A stretch of 34,663 nt of DNA from an uncultured Verrucomicrobiota bacterium (GTDB lineage: Bacteria > Verrucomicrobiota > Kiritimatiellia > CAIQIC01 > Lenti-01), in assembly GCA_938003985.1 (NCBI GenBank), contig CALKWZ010000079.1:1-34663 (forward strand). The letters run 5' to 3'. Below are positions 7,006 to 16,130 of this stretch, piece after piece. Under the pieces are notes generated by a model. That model had not been told where the DNA came from. It was given only the letters and a program-made list of their open reading frames with translations, and ran no database searches. The position numbers were made by a program, and so were the translations under genes. How positions within the stretch are numbered: the first letter of the stretch is position 1; the number at the start of each line of letters is the position of its first letter.

Positions 7006-7635
7006 ATGCAAACGTTGATCGGCAAGAAAATCGGCATGACGCGCGTCTACGACGCGGACGGCGTCCAGGTGCCCGTGACGGTGGTCCAGGTCGGGCCCTG
7101 CACGGTGGTGCAGCGCAAGTCCAAGGACGCGGACGGCTACGAGGCGGTCCAGCTGGGCTTCGGCGAGCAGAAGGAAGCCCGCCTGGGCAAGCCCCTGCAG
7201 GGCCATTTCAAGAAGGCGGGCGCGAAGGCGGCCAAGGTGCTGCGCGAAGTGCGCGTGGACGCGGCCGAGGGCGCGAAGCCCGGCGACGTGGTCACCGCGC
7301 AGGTCTTCGAAGGCGTGAAGTTCGTGGACGTGCTGGCGCACACGAAGGGGCGCGGCTTCCAGGGCGTCGTCAAGCGCTTCCGGTTCGCCGGCGGCCGGGC
7401 GAGCCACGGCGGCGGCTGGAACCGCAAGCCGGGGTCCATCGGCAACCGCGAATGGCCCGCGCGCATTTTCAAGAACAAACGCCTGCCGGGCCACATGGGT
7501 TCGGTGGACGTCACGACGCAGAACCTGCGGGTGGTCCAGGTGTTGGCCGACGACCACGCGCTGCTGCTGGAAGGCGCGGTGCCCGGTCCCGTGGGCGGGA
7601 TCGTGCTGGTGCGCAAAGCGATCAAGAAGGCGTAG
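7006..7635 (+). CDS. rplC: 50S ribosomal protein L3
   Basis: The 209-residue protein starts MQTLIGKKIGMTRVYDADG and contains the L3 signature KGRGFQGVVKRF, followed by the loop SHGGGWNRKPGSIG that reaches toward the peptidyl-transferase centre. L3 nucleates early assembly of the large subunit. A strong GGAGGAG (6996-7002) stands just before the ATG, the best ribosome binding site near the start of this operon. Length and order (S10, then L3, L4, L23) are normal. Confidence 0.97.
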   Translation: MQTLIGKKIGMTRVYDADGVQVPVTVVQVGPCTVVQRKSKDADGYEAVQLGFGEQKEARLGKPLQGHFKKAGAKAAKVLREVRVDAAEGAKPGDVVTAQVFEGVKFVDVLAHTKGRGFQGVVKRFRFAGGRASHGGGWNRKPGSIGNREWPARIFKNKRLPGHMGSVDVTTQNLRVVQVLADDHALLLEGAVPGPVGGIVLVRKAIKKA

Positions 7636-7642
7636 TCGGACC

Positions 7643-8278
7643 ATGAGCAAAATTGCCATCTACAATCTGAACGGCGAAGCGGCCGGCGCGAAGGAAATCG
7701 CCGACGCGCTGCTGGAAACCAAGCGCGGCGCGCAAGCCGTGATGGACGCGGTGACGGCGTACCGGGCGGGCATCCGCGCGGGTTCGGCGTCGACGAAGAA
7801 GCGCGGCGAAGTGAGCGGCGGCGGCCGCAAGCCCTACAAGCAGAAGGGCACCGGCCGGGCCCGCCAGGGTTCCATCCGGTCGCCGATCCTGCGGGGCGGC
7901 GGCGTGGTGTTCGGCCCCCAGCCGCGGGATTTCGCGAAGAAACTCAACAAGAAGACGGCGGCGCTGGCGTTCCGGCGCGCCCTGAGCGACAAGCTCGCGG
8001 CGGGCGCGGTGGCGGTGGCGGCCGGACTCGAAACCGTCGAGCCGAAGACCAAGGCGCTGGCGGGCCTCCTCAAGAAGGTGGCCGGCGGCAAGGCGGCGCT
8101 GTTCGTGACGGGCGCGGCGAACGCGAACCTCAGCCGGGCCGTGCGCAACGTGCCGAAGGCGGAAGCGACCACGGCGGCGCAGGCGAGCGTCTACCAGATC
8201 CTGCGCTATCCGACGATCGTGGCCGACGCGGCGGGCCTGGACGGCCTGAAGCAGCGCCTGGCGGAAGGGGCGGAGTGA
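7643..8278 (+). CDS. rplD: 50S ribosomal protein L4
   Basis: L4 lines the nascent-peptide exit tunnel, and in E. coli it represses its own S10 operon. The 211 residues include the conserved KQKGTGRARQGSIRSP loop that enters the tunnel wall and the C-terminal Rossmann-like part (RYPTIVADAAGLDGLKQRL). It begins 7 bases after the L3 stop. I could not find an L4-binding leader resembling that of E. coli upstream of the operon, so autoregulation cannot be assumed here. Confidence 0.96.
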   Translation: MSKIAIYNLNGEAAGAKEIADALLETKRGAQAVMDAVTAYRAGIRAGSASTKKRGEVSGGGRKPYKQKGTGRARQGSIRSPILRGGGVVFGPQPRDFAKKLNKKTAALAFRRALSDKLAAGAVAVAAGLETVEPKTKALAGLLKKVAGGKAALFVTGAANANLSRAVRNVPKAEATTAAQASVYQILRYPTIVADAAGLDGLKQRLAEGAE

Positions 8279-8279
8279 C

Positions 8280-8558
8280 ATGAAGAATCTGATCGTCAAG
8301 AAGCTGCTGGTGACGGAAAAGGGCACCCGCCTCAAAGAGGCCGGGAACCAGTTCGTCTTTGAAGTGGACCGCGCCGCGAACAAGCTGGAGATCCGCCGCG
8401 AGGTGGAGCGCCGCTTCAACGTCAAGGTCCAGGACGTGAACACGATGATGCGCCGCGGCAAGGCCAAGCGGCTGCGCACGGCGTCCTACGGCCGCACCCC
8501 GGACTGGAAGCGCGCGGTGGTGACGCTCCAGGCCGGCCAAACCATCGAAATGGCGTAA
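8280..8558 (+). CDS. rplW: 50S ribosomal protein L23
   Basis: This 92-residue protein has the L23 pattern: LIVKKLLVTEKGTRLKE at the start, KLEIRREVERRFNVKVQDVN in the middle, then a basic segment rich in arginine. L23 lies at the tunnel exit, where trigger factor and SRP dock. The ATG comes one base after the L4 stop codon (TGACATG), so the two are almost certainly translationally coupled. Confidence 0.96.
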   Translation: MKNLIVKKLLVTEKGTRLKEAGNQFVFEVDRAANKLEIRREVERRFNVKVQDVNTMMRRGKAKRLRTASYGRTPDWKRAVVTLQAGQTIEMA

Positions 8559-8570
8559 GCGAGGAACGAC

Positions 8571-9401
<831 letters not shown>

Positions 9402-9402
9402 C

Positions 9403-9687
9403 ATGACGCGCTCAATCAAAAAGGGACCGTACGTCGAAGCCCACCTGCTGAAGAAGGTGGAGGCGCTGGCGGCCAGCGGGGCCAAGCGGCCGATCAAGAC
9501 CTGGTCGCGCCGGAGCATGATCCTGCCGGAATTCGTGGGCCAGACCTTCTCGGTGCACAACGGCAAGGTGTTCACGAGCGTGTTCGTGACGGAAAACATG
9601 GTGGGACACCGGTTGGGCGAATTCGCGCCGACGCGGACGTTCCGCAAGCACGGCGCGGCGACGGACAAGACGATCGCGCTGAAGTAG
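9403..9687 (+). CDS. rpsS: 30S ribosomal protein S19
   Basis: The 94-residue protein starts MTRSIKKGPYVEAHLLKK and contains WSRRSMILPEFVGQTFSVHNGK and GHRLGEFAPTRTF, all diagnostic of S19, which forms the head of the 30S subunit with S13. Its ATG follows the L2 stop by one base. In the great majority of bacteria L22 comes next; here a non-ribosomal gene intervenes. Confidence 0.97.
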   Translation: MTRSIKKGPYVEAHLLKKVEALAASGAKRPIKTWSRRSMILPEFVGQTFSVHNGKVFTSVFVTENMVGHRLGEFAPTRTFRKHGAATDKTIALK

Positions 9688-9699
9688 AGATTTTGGAAG

Positions 9700-10452
9700 A
9701 TGGGCTTCCGTCTGGGAATGCGGCTGCTGTGGGCCGTTCCGGTGGTGGGAGCCGCGCTGGCGGCGGGCTGGTTCATCGGCGCGCGGCCGGCGGCAGAAAA
9801 CGGTTCTTTGACGACCGGGCCGGCGACCGCGCCGGCGCGTCTTGAAGAAGGGACCGGCCCCGCGCCGGAAACCCTGGTTGAGGCGGAGACGGCCGAACGT
9901 TCGGTGCAGTCCGCGAGGGATGAGGAAACCAACCCCATCCGCGTGGACGGGCCCGAACCTCGGGCCGTGGGCGGCGCGGCGGATGGCCTGAACGATGGAT
10001 TGCTGGACCTGGTGACGAGCGAGTCGCGCCTGGTGACGGCCCGGCTGGCGGAGGAAAACCGCCGGCTGCGGGCGGACCTGGACGACCGCGCGGCGCGCAT
10101 CCGGAAGCTGAGCGAGGCCCTGGCCGAGGCGCAAGCCGCGCTGGACGTGAACGAAGCGCGGCGGGCGCAGGCGGCCGGTCCGGCGGCGGAAACGCCGGCG
10201 GACGCGCCCGTCGAAGCCCGGATCGCGGACGTGGACGCGGAGCTGGGCCTGGTGATCCTGGACCAAGGCGCCCGGCAGGGCGTGCGGTACGGGCTGGCGC
10301 TGACGGTCTTGCGGGACCGGCGGCGCGTGGCGCGGATCCGGGTCGTGGACGTGAGAGAGAACATCGCCGGAGCGGCGGTCGAGGAGACGGCGCGCGGCGA
10401 GTATCCCCAAACCGGGGACCGCGCGGCGCTGATGCGGCCGAACGGTCCGTGA
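9700..10452 (+). CDS. Membrane-anchored coiled-coil protein inside the S10 operon
   Basis: I do not recognise a named family. The 250-residue protein has one N-terminal membrane segment (about residues 8-27, LLWAVPVVGAALAAGWFIGA), a low-complexity Ala/Pro/Glu linker (30-100), a predicted coiled coil (about 105-155, leucine every seventh position) and a compact C-terminal domain (170-246). The latter reads ADVDAELGLVILDQGARQGV and later VRENIAGAAVEE, reminiscent of small beta-barrel domains found at the C-termini of envelope proteins in PVC bacteria and of FlgT. It sits 12 bases after S19 and 10 before L22, both on the same strand, so it must be co-transcribed with ribosomal genes. Codon use looks like that of its neighbours. 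A role in the envelope or in tethering ribosomes or mRNA to the membrane is speculation. Confidence 0.88.
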   Translation: MGFRLGMRLLWAVPVVGAALAAGWFIGARPAAENGSLTTGPATAPARLEEGTGPAPETLVEAETAERSVQSARDEETNPIRVDGPEPRAVGGAADGLNDGLLDLVTSESRLVTARLAEENRRLRADLDDRAARIRKLSEALAEAQAALDVNEARRAQAAGPAAETPADAPVEARIADVDAELGLVILDQGARQGVRYGLALTVLRDRRRVARIRVVDVRENIAGAAVEETARGEYPQTGDRAALMRPNGP

Positions 10453-10462
10453 GGAACGAGAC

Positions 10463-10810
10463 ATGGAAATCAAAGCAACATCGAAGTACGTGAGAATGAC
10501 GCCGACCAAGGCGCGGGACCTGACGCGGGCCATCACCGGCAAGAGCGTGGGCGAGGCGCTGCGGGCGGTGGAGCTGAACAAGCGCAAGGCGGCCGTCTGC
10601 ATCGGCAAGACGCTGAAATCGGCGATCGCCAACGCGGAAAACAACGCGGAGCTGTCGGCGGACAAGCTGTACGTGGCGCAGGCGACGGTCGAGAACGGGC
10701 CGACGATTTCCCGGTATTGGCCGCGGGCGCGCGGTTCGGCGGCGCCGATCCGCAAGAAGACGGCGCACGTCCGCATCGTCCTGACGGACGAGAAGCCGGC
10801 GCGGAAATAG
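10463..10810 (+). CDS. rplV: 50S ribosomal protein L22
   Basis: L22 binds 23S rRNA and its beta-hairpin forms part of the exit tunnel, where macrolide resistance changes occur. The 115 residues show YVRMTPTKARDLTRAITGKS, the KLYVAQATVENGP segment and the basic tip SRYWPRARGSAAPIRKKTAH, then HVRIVL. A GAGGA site precedes the ATG. It follows the inserted coiled-coil gene by 10 bases, so its translation still looks tied to the operon. Confidence 0.96.
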   Translation: MEIKATSKYVRMTPTKARDLTRAITGKSVGEALRAVELNKRKAAVCIGKTLKSAIANAENNAELSADKLYVAQATVENGPTISRYWPRARGSAAPIRKKTAHVRIVLTDEKPARK

Positions 10811-10844
10811 CGGCGGAACGTAGAGAGAAAGAAGGAGGCACGTT

Positions 10845-11513
10845 TTGGGCCAGAAAGTCAATCCGATCGGGTTCCGCATGGCGGTCCACAAGCAGTGGAA
10901 GAGCCGCTGGTTCGCGGAGAGGAAAGAATTCGGCGACCTGCTGAACGAGGATCTGCTGATCCGCGAGATGGTGCAGGCCAAGCTGAAGGACGCGGCGGTC
11001 GCGGACATCGTGATCGAGCGGTACGCGCAGCGCGCCCGCGTGACGGTCTTCACGGCCCGGCCGGGCGTGGTGATCGGCCGCAAGGGCGAAGGCATCGACA
11101 AGCTCCGCGAGGAGCTCAGCGCGAAGACCGGCAAGGAAATCTACGTCGAGATCAAGGAAGTCCGCAGCCCGGACACGAACGCGCAGCTGGTGGCGGAAAA
11201 CATCGCCCTGCAGCTGGAGCGGCGCGTGGCCTTCCGCCGCGCGATGAAGCGCGCGCTGCAGCTGACGATGGACATGGGCGCCCTGGGCATCCGCGTGCAG
11301 GCCTGCGGCCGCCTCGGCGGCGCGGAACTGGCGCGCGTCGAGCACTACATGGTCGGCAAGGTGCCCCTGCAGACGCTGCGGGCGGACGTGCAGTACGGGT
11401 TCGCGGAAGCGAACACGATGGCCGGCAAGATCGGCATCAAGTGCTGGATCTGCCAGAAGCCCGAAGAGGCGAAGGCCCCGAGCAAGGAGAAGTCGTATGC
11501 CCCTCATGCCTAA
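10845..11513 (+). CDS. rpsC: 30S ribosomal protein S3
   Basis: S3 surrounds the mRNA entry channel. The 222-residue protein starts with a TTG codon, supported by GGAGG six bases upstream and by the conserved start GQKVNPIGFRMAVHKQW. The KH domain contains VVIGRKGEGIDKLREEL with its GRKG loop, followed by the C-terminal domain (MGALGIRVQACGRLGGAELAR). The last about 25 residues are a divergent basic tail. The end overlaps the L16 start by 17 bases. Confidence 0.96.
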   Translation: MGQKVNPIGFRMAVHKQWKSRWFAERKEFGDLLNEDLLIREMVQAKLKDAAVADIVIERYAQRARVTVFTARPGVVIGRKGEGIDKLREELSAKTGKEIYVEIKEVRSPDTNAQLVAENIALQLERRVAFRRAMKRALQLTMDMGALGIRVQACGRLGGAELARVEHYMVGKVPLQTLRADVQYGFAEANTMAGKIGIKCWICQKPEEAKAPSKEKSYAPHA

Positions 11514-11916
11514 ACGTGTGAAGTACCGCCAGAGCCAGCGCGGCTCGCGCAAAGGCAACGCCCAGTCGGGCAACGCCCTGGCGTTCGGCGAATACGGCCT
11601 GCGCGCGCTGGAGCGCTTCTGGATGACCAACATCCAGATCGAAGCCTGCCGCGTGGCGATGAACCGCGAGATGAAGCGCAAGGGCAAGCTGTGGATCCGG
11701 GTCTTCCCGGACAAGTCCTATTCGAAGAAGCCCCTCGAAGTCCGCATGGGCAAGGGCAAGGGCGCGATCGAAGGCTGGGTGGCCGTCGTGCGCCCGGGCC
11801 GGATCCTGTTCGAAATGGACGGCGTGCCGGAGAAGATGGCGGTGGAATGCCTGCGCCTGGCCGCGACCAAGTTGCCGATCCGCACCGTTTTCGTGCGGCG
11901 CGGCGTCACCCTGTAG
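11497..11916 (+). CDS. rplP: 50S ribosomal protein L16
   Basis: L16 helps position A-site tRNA. The 139 residues include KRVKYRQSQRGSRKG at the start and EVRMGKGKGAIEGWVAVVRP in the core, typical of L16. Two ATGs (11497 and 11506) are possible; I chose 11497 because AAGGAG (11484-11489) lies seven bases before it. The gene begins inside the last codons of S3, a 17-base overlap that suggests translational coupling. Confidence 0.96.
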   Translation: MPLMPKRVKYRQSQRGSRKGNAQSGNALAFGEYGLRALERFWMTNIQIEACRVAMNREMKRKGKLWIRVFPDKSYSKKPLEVRMGKGKGAIEGWVAVVRPGRILFEMDGVPEKMAVECLRLAATKLPIRTVFVRRGVTL

Positions 11917-11934
11917 GCCCGAGGAGAGCGATCG

Positions 11935-12129
11935 ATGAAGGCAAAAGACGTCCGCGACCTGACCTCCGACGAACAGGCGGCCAAGCTGGCGGAAATGGAA
12001 AAGGAACTGTTCAACCTGCGCATCCAGCAGACCGCCGGCCAGCTGGAGAAGCCCGACCGCCTGCGCGCGGTCCGGCGCGAAATCGCGCGCGTCAAGACGG
12101 TCATGAACCAGGCGAAAGCCGCGAGGTAA
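11935..12129 (+). CDS. rpmC: 50S ribosomal protein L29
   Basis: L29 is a two-helix protein near the tunnel exit and helps bind trigger factor and SRP. The 64 residues start MKAKDVRDLTSDEQAAKLAE and contain the conserved KELFNLRIQQTAGQLEKPDR and the VRREIARVKTVM helix. Length and position between L16 and S17 are standard. GAGGAGAG upstream of the ATG serves as ribosome binding site. Confidence 0.95.
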   Translation: MKAKDVRDLTSDEQAAKLAEMEKELFNLRIQQTAGQLEKPDRLRAVRREIARVKTVMNQAKAAR

Positions 12130-12134
12130 GCGAA

Positions 12135-12410
12135 ATGGCGACGGAAAAGCGAAACATGCGCAAAGAGCGCGCAGGCGTCGTGACGAGCGACGCGATGAAC
12201 AAGACGGTGGTCGTGCAGGCCGAACAGCGCTTCGCGCACCCCGTCTACGGCAAAGTGCTGCGGCGGACGAAGAAGTACTACGCGCACGACGAGAAGAACG
12301 AGGCGAAGAAGGGCGATCGCGTGGTCATCGCCGAGACGCGCCCGCTGAGCAAGACCAAGCGCTGGCGCCTGGTGGAAATCTCCATCCGCGCCAGCGGAAA
12401 CGAGGTGTAG
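12135..12410 (+). CDS. rpsQ: 30S ribosomal protein S17
   Basis: S17 is an OB-fold protein that stabilises the 5' domain of 16S rRNA. With the ATG at 12135 it has 91 residues, starting MATEKRNMRKERAGVVTSDA and containing MNKTVVVQ, HPVYGKVLRRTKKYYAHDE and the GDRVVIAETRPLSKTKRWRL motif that define the family. A longer in-frame open frame extends upstream through L16 and L29 but is a chance frame. It starts five bases after the L29 stop. Confidence 0.95.
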   Translation: MATEKRNMRKERAGVVTSDAMNKTVVVQAEQRFAHPVYGKVLRRTKKYYAHDEKNEAKKGDRVVIAETRPLSKTKRWRLVEISIRASGNEV

Positions 12411-12411
12411 C

Positions 12412-12777
12412 ATGATCCAGATGGAAACCGAACTGCCGGTCGCCGACAACACCGGCGCCCGCCTGGCCAAGTGCATCAAGGTGCTCGGCCAGCGCAAGAC
12501 GGTCGCGCACATCGGGGACATCATCCGGGTGTCCATCCGCGAGGCGCAGCCGCTCGGCATGGTCAAGAAGGGCGAAGTGGCCCGCGCGCTGATCGTGCGC
12601 ACGGCCGCGCCGATCCGCCGCAAGGACGGCTCGACGCTCAGCTTCGACCACAACGCCGTGGTGCTGATCGACGACCAGAAGAACCCGCGCGGCAGCCGCA
12701 TCTTCGGCCCCGTGGCCCGCGAGCTGCGCGAACTGAACTACATGAAGGTCATTTCCCTGGCCCCCGAGGTGCTGTGA
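12412..12777 (+). CDS. rplN: 50S ribosomal protein L14
   Basis: L14 lies at the subunit interface and contacts 16S rRNA. All 121 residues match: MIQMETELPVADNTGARLAK at the start, GDIIRVSIREAQPLGMVKKG, then IFGPVARELRELNYMKVISL near the end. The ATG follows the S17 stop by one base and its own stop overlaps the L24 start (TGATGA), so S17, L14 and L24 are tightly coupled. Confidence 0.97.
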   Translation: MIQMETELPVADNTGARLAKCIKVLGQRKTVAHIGDIIRVSIREAQPLGMVKKGEVARALIVRTAAPIRRKDGSTLSFDHNAVVLIDDQKNPRGSRIFGPVARELRELNYMKVISLAPEVL

Positions 12778-13043
12778 TGAACAAAGCCAAGCTGCACGTG
12801 CGCCGCGGCGACGTCGTCCGGGCGATCTCGGGCGAGGACGCCGCCGGCCAGAAGACCGGCAAGGTCCTGAAGGTGTATCCCGCGACCGGCCGCGCGCTGG
12901 TGGAGGGCTTCAACTTCGTGAAGAAGCACCTGCGCAAGTCGCAGGACAATCCCAACGGCGGCATCGTCGAGAAGGAAGCGCCCCTGGCCGTTTCCAAGCT
13001 CGCGGTGGTGACCCGCGCCGAGAAGAAGACGGAGAAGGAATAG
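12777..13043 (+). CDS. rplX: 50S ribosomal protein L24 (short)
   Basis: L24 is an assembly initiator with a KOW motif that binds the 5' end of 23S rRNA. The ATG at 12777 shares a base with the L14 stop. The 88 residues include the KOW segment (RRGDVVRAISGEDAAGQKTG) and GFNFVKKHLRKSQDNPNGGI. Most bacterial L24 proteins have about 100 residues; here the C-terminal part that often carries a CxxC pair is missing and the protein ends in a Lys/Glu tail. Confidence 0.93.
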   Translation: MNKAKLHVRRGDVVRAISGEDAAGQKTGKVLKVYPATGRALVEGFNFVKKHLRKSQDNPNGGIVEKEAPLAVSKLAVVTRAEKKTEKE

Positions 13044-13047
13044 GCCC

Positions 13048-13587
<540 letters not shown>

Positions 13588-13609
13588 CGTTTGGAACAGG
13601 AGGAAGACC

Positions 13610-13795
13610 TTGGCTAAGATTTCTTGGATGGTGAAGGCGGCACGCGAACCCAAGTTCGCCGTGCGCGGCTACCGCCGGTGCCGGCGGTGCGGGCGTTCGC
13701 GCGCCTATATTCGGAAGTTCCAGCTCTGCCGCATTTGTTTCCGCGAGCTGGCGTCGGAGGGCAAGATCCCCGGCGTCGTGAAAGCCAGCTGGTAG
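13610..13795 (+). CDS. rpsN: 30S ribosomal protein S14, zinc-binding type
   Basis: This is the short, zinc-binding form of S14 (61 residues). C24, C27, C40 and C43 form the CxxC-x12-CxxC zinc site, within RRCRRCGRSRAYI and LCRICFRELA. It uses a TTG start with AGGAGG (13599-13604) five bases upstream; no ATG is available in a sensible place. Keeping the zinc form in the operon is the ancestral state. Confidence 0.95.
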   Translation: MAKISWMVKAAREPKFAVRGYRRCRRCGRSRAYIRKFQLCRICFRELASEGKIPGVVKASW

Positions 13796-13810
13796 GACGG
13801 GAGGAAAACC

Positions 13811-14209
13811 ATGAGCTGTTCTGATCCCATCGCGGACATGCTGACCCGCATCCGCAACGCAAGCCGCGCCGGTCTGCCGGCCGCCGAAATGGGCCATTCC
13901 CGCCTGAAGGCGGAAGTCGCCCGGATCCTGAAGAAGGAAGGCTACGTCGCCGACGTGGCCGAGAGCGACGACGAAGGCAAGAAGCGCCTGCGCGTCGTCC
14001 TGAAATACGGCTACGACGAGAAACCCATCATCCAGCAGATCCGCCGCGTGAGCCGGCCGGGCCTGCGCCGCTACGTGGCGGCGGCCGACGTCCCGCGCGT
14101 GCGCGGCGGTCTGGGCACCGCGGTCCTGAGCACCAGCCGGGGCATCATGAGCGATCGCGAAGCCCGCGCGGCCCACGTGGGCGGCGAAGTGCTCTGCCAG
14201 ATCTGGTAA
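13811..14209 (+). CDS. rpsH: 30S ribosomal protein S8
   Basis: S8 binds helix 21 of 16S rRNA, and in E. coli it also represses the spc operon. The 132 residues begin MSCSDPIADMLTRIRNASRA and end with GLGTAVLSTSRGIMSDREAR, the family signature. GGGAGG stands before the ATG. I did not find an obvious S8-binding mimic near L5, so the E. coli control is not assumed. Confidence 0.97.
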   Translation: MSCSDPIADMLTRIRNASRAGLPAAEMGHSRLKAEVARILKKEGYVADVAESDDEGKKRLRVVLKYGYDEKPIIQQIRRVSRPGLRRYVAAADVPRVRGGLGTAVLSTSRGIMSDREARAAHVGGEVLCQIW

Positions 14210-14229
14210 CCGGGAGGCGAGGTAACATC

Positions 14230-14766
14230 ATGTCGAGAATTGGCAAACAGCCGGTGGCCCTGCCCGCCGGCATCACCGCCCGGGTGGCCGACGGGACCGT
14301 CGTCCTGAAGGGCCCCAAGGGCGAACTGGCCCTGAAGCTGCCGGCGGCGGTGTCCGTCGCCGTCGCAGGCAACGCGCTGGAAGTGGCCCGCACGGGCGAC
14401 GACAAGCAGAGCCGCGCCGACCACGGGACGACCCGGGCGCTGCTGCAGAACATGGTCGTCGGCGTGAAGGACGGCTACAGCCGCGCCCTGGAAATCCAGG
14501 GCGTGGGCTTCAAGGCCAGCATCGCCGGCAACAAGCTGACGCTGAACGTGGGCTATTCCCACCCGGTCGAATACGTCGTGCCCGAGGGCATCAAGGTCGA
14601 CGTGGCCGACGGCACGAACCTCAAGGTCAGCGGGATCGACAAGCAACTGGTGGGGCAAGTGAGCGCCCGCATCCGTTCCTTCCGGCCGCCGGAGCCCTAC
14701 AAGGGCAAGGGCGTGCGCTACAAGGACGAACGCGTGCGCCGGAAAGCGGGCAAGACGGTGGCGTAA
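14230..14766 (+). CDS. rplF: 50S ribosomal protein L6
   Basis: L6 lies near the factor-binding site and the sarcin-ricin loop. The 178 residues have the duplicated fold: MSRIGKQPVALPAGITARVA, then LEIQGVGFKASIAGNKLTLN, and the late signature RSFRPPEPYKGKGVRYKDE. A GGGAGGCGAGG stretch precedes the ATG. The length is normal for bacteria. Confidence 0.97.
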   Translation: MSRIGKQPVALPAGITARVADGTVVLKGPKGELALKLPAAVSVAVAGNALEVARTGDDKQSRADHGTTRALLQNMVVGVKDGYSRALEIQGVGFKASIAGNKLTLNVGYSHPVEYVVPEGIKVDVADGTNLKVSGIDKQLVGQVSARIRSFRPPEPYKGKGVRYKDERVRRKAGKTVA

Positions 14767-14768
14767 CC

Positions 14769-15125
14769 ATGAAGACGAAAAACCAACAAGATTATCGAGT
14801 CCGCCGGCATCTGCGCCTGCGCCAGAAGGTGCACGGCACGGCGGAGCGGCCGCGCATGAGCGTGTTCGTGTCCAACCAGCATCTCTACGTCCAGTTCGTG
14901 GACGACGCCGCGGCCAAGACGCTGGCGGCGGTCTCCACGGTGGCCGGTCCCCTCAAGGGCCAGGCGCTGAACGTCGCCACGGCGAAGCAGCTCGGGGAGC
15001 TGGCCGCCCAGGCCGCGAAGGAAAAGGGCATCGTCGCGGTCGTGTTCGACCGCGGCGGGTTCGGCTACGGCGGGCGCCTGCGCGCGCTGGCCGACGCCGC
15101 CCGCGCCGGCGGCCTGCAGTTCTAG
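14769..15125 (+). CDS. rplR: 50S ribosomal protein L18
   Basis: L18 binds 5S rRNA together with L5. The 118 residues include the basic N-terminus YRVRRHLRLRQKVHGTAERP, RMSVFVSNQHLYVQFVDD and the end RGGFGYGGRLRALADAARAG, all typical. The ATG begins two bases after the L6 stop, so the two genes are closely coupled. Confidence 0.96.
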   Translation: MKTKNQQDYRVRRHLRLRQKVHGTAERPRMSVFVSNQHLYVQFVDDAAAKTLAAVSTVAGPLKGQALNVATAKQLGELAAQAAKEKGIVAVVFDRGGFGYGGRLRALADAARAGGLQF

Positions 15126-15149
15126 AGCTTCCCAACCCGAGGAAAACGG

Positions 15150-15644
15150 ATGAAACGCGAATTCAAGAAGAACGAAGAACCCAAGAGCCCCGGCGAGGCG
15201 ACGGAGCGCGTGGTCGAAGTGAACCGCTGCGCGAAGGTCGTCAAAGGCGGCCGGCGCTTCAGCTTCTCGGCCCTCGTGGTCGTGGGCGACCGCAACGGGC
15301 AGGTGGGCTACGCGCTGGGCAAGGCCCGCGAAAACGCCGACGCCATCCGCAAGGCCACCGAAATGGCGCGCCGCAACATGCTCAAGGTGACGATGAACGA
15401 GCGCACGATCCCGCACGAAGTGACGGGCCGCTGCGGCGCCTCGCGCGTCATGCTCAAGCCCGCCTCGAAGGGGACGGGCGTCATCGCCGGCGGCGGCGCG
15501 CGCGCGGTGCTGGATCTCGCCGGCGTCCGCGACGTGCTCGCCAAGTCGCTGGGCGCCTCCAGCGCGCTCAACGTCGTCAAGGCCACCATGGACGGCCTGG
15601 CCCAGCTGCGGTCCCGCGAGGAAATCGCCGCGCTGCGCCAATAG
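15150..15644 (+). CDS. rpsE: 30S ribosomal protein S5
   Basis: S5 is important for translational accuracy and the mRNA entry helicase. The 164 residues contain VNRCAKVVKGGRRFSFSALV, GNGQ-like GDRNGQVGYALGKA and the second-domain GTGVIAGGGARAVLDLAGV. The first about 22 residues are a charged, poorly conserved tail. L15 follows directly after 21 bases; the L30 gene that lies between them in E. coli and Bacillus is absent. Confidence 0.97.
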   Translation: MKREFKKNEEPKSPGEATERVVEVNRCAKVVKGGRRFSFSALVVVGDRNGQVGYALGKARENADAIRKATEMARRNMLKVTMNERTIPHEVTGRCGASRVMLKPASKGTGVIAGGGARAVLDLAGVRDVLAKSLGASSALNVVKATMDGLAQLRSREEIAALRQ

Positions 15645-15665
15645 AATCCGAAAGGACCCCCCATC

Positions 15666-16103
15666 ATGAATCTGCATTCGCTGAAGAATACCCGCGGCGC
15701 CAAGAAGCGCCGCATGCGCGTCGGCCGGGGCGAATCCTCCGGCAAGGGCCGGACCTCCGGCAAGGGCAACAAGGGCCAGATGAGCCGCACCGGCCACAAG
15801 CACAAGCCCCTGTTCGAAGGCGGCCAGATGAAGCTGATCCGCCGCATCCCCAAGCGCGGGTTCACCAGCCCCAACCGCGTGGAATACGCGGCGCTGAACA
15901 TCGGCGAGCTGGCCAAGATCCTGCCGGGCGACATCACGCCCGCGGCGCTGGTCGCGGCCGGCCGCGTGGGGCCCAAGAGCCTGATCAAGATCCTCGGCGG
16001 CGGCGACGTCGGCGGCGCCCGCAAGGTCGCGGCCCACGCGTTCAGCGCGACGGCCAAGGCCAAGATCGAGCAGGCCGGCGGCGCCTGCGAAACGCTCTCC
16101 TGA
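15666..16103 (+). CDS. rplO: 50S ribosomal protein L15
   Basis: L15 is a late-assembly protein with a long glycine-rich extension into the rRNA. The 145 residues show LHSLKNTRGAKKRRMRVGRG, then SSGKGRTSGKGNKGQMSR, FEGGQMKLIRRIPKRGF and a C-terminal globular part ending in an Ala/Lys helix. Its place before secY is standard. GAAAGGA before the ATG is the ribosome binding site. Confidence 0.97.
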   Translation: MNLHSLKNTRGAKKRRMRVGRGESSGKGRTSGKGNKGQMSRTGHKHKPLFEGGQMKLIRRIPKRGFTSPNRVEYAALNIGELAKILPGDITPAALVAAGRVGPKSLIKILGGGDVGGARKVAAHAFSATAKAKIEQAGGACETLS

Positions 16104-16130
16104 CCGTCCTGAACCGAAAGGGGCCTCCCG

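Noticed and set aside
6993..7642. An L4-binding leader or other E. coli-like autoregulatory site for S10
   Set aside because: No structure similar to the E. coli S10 leader was evident before rpsJ.
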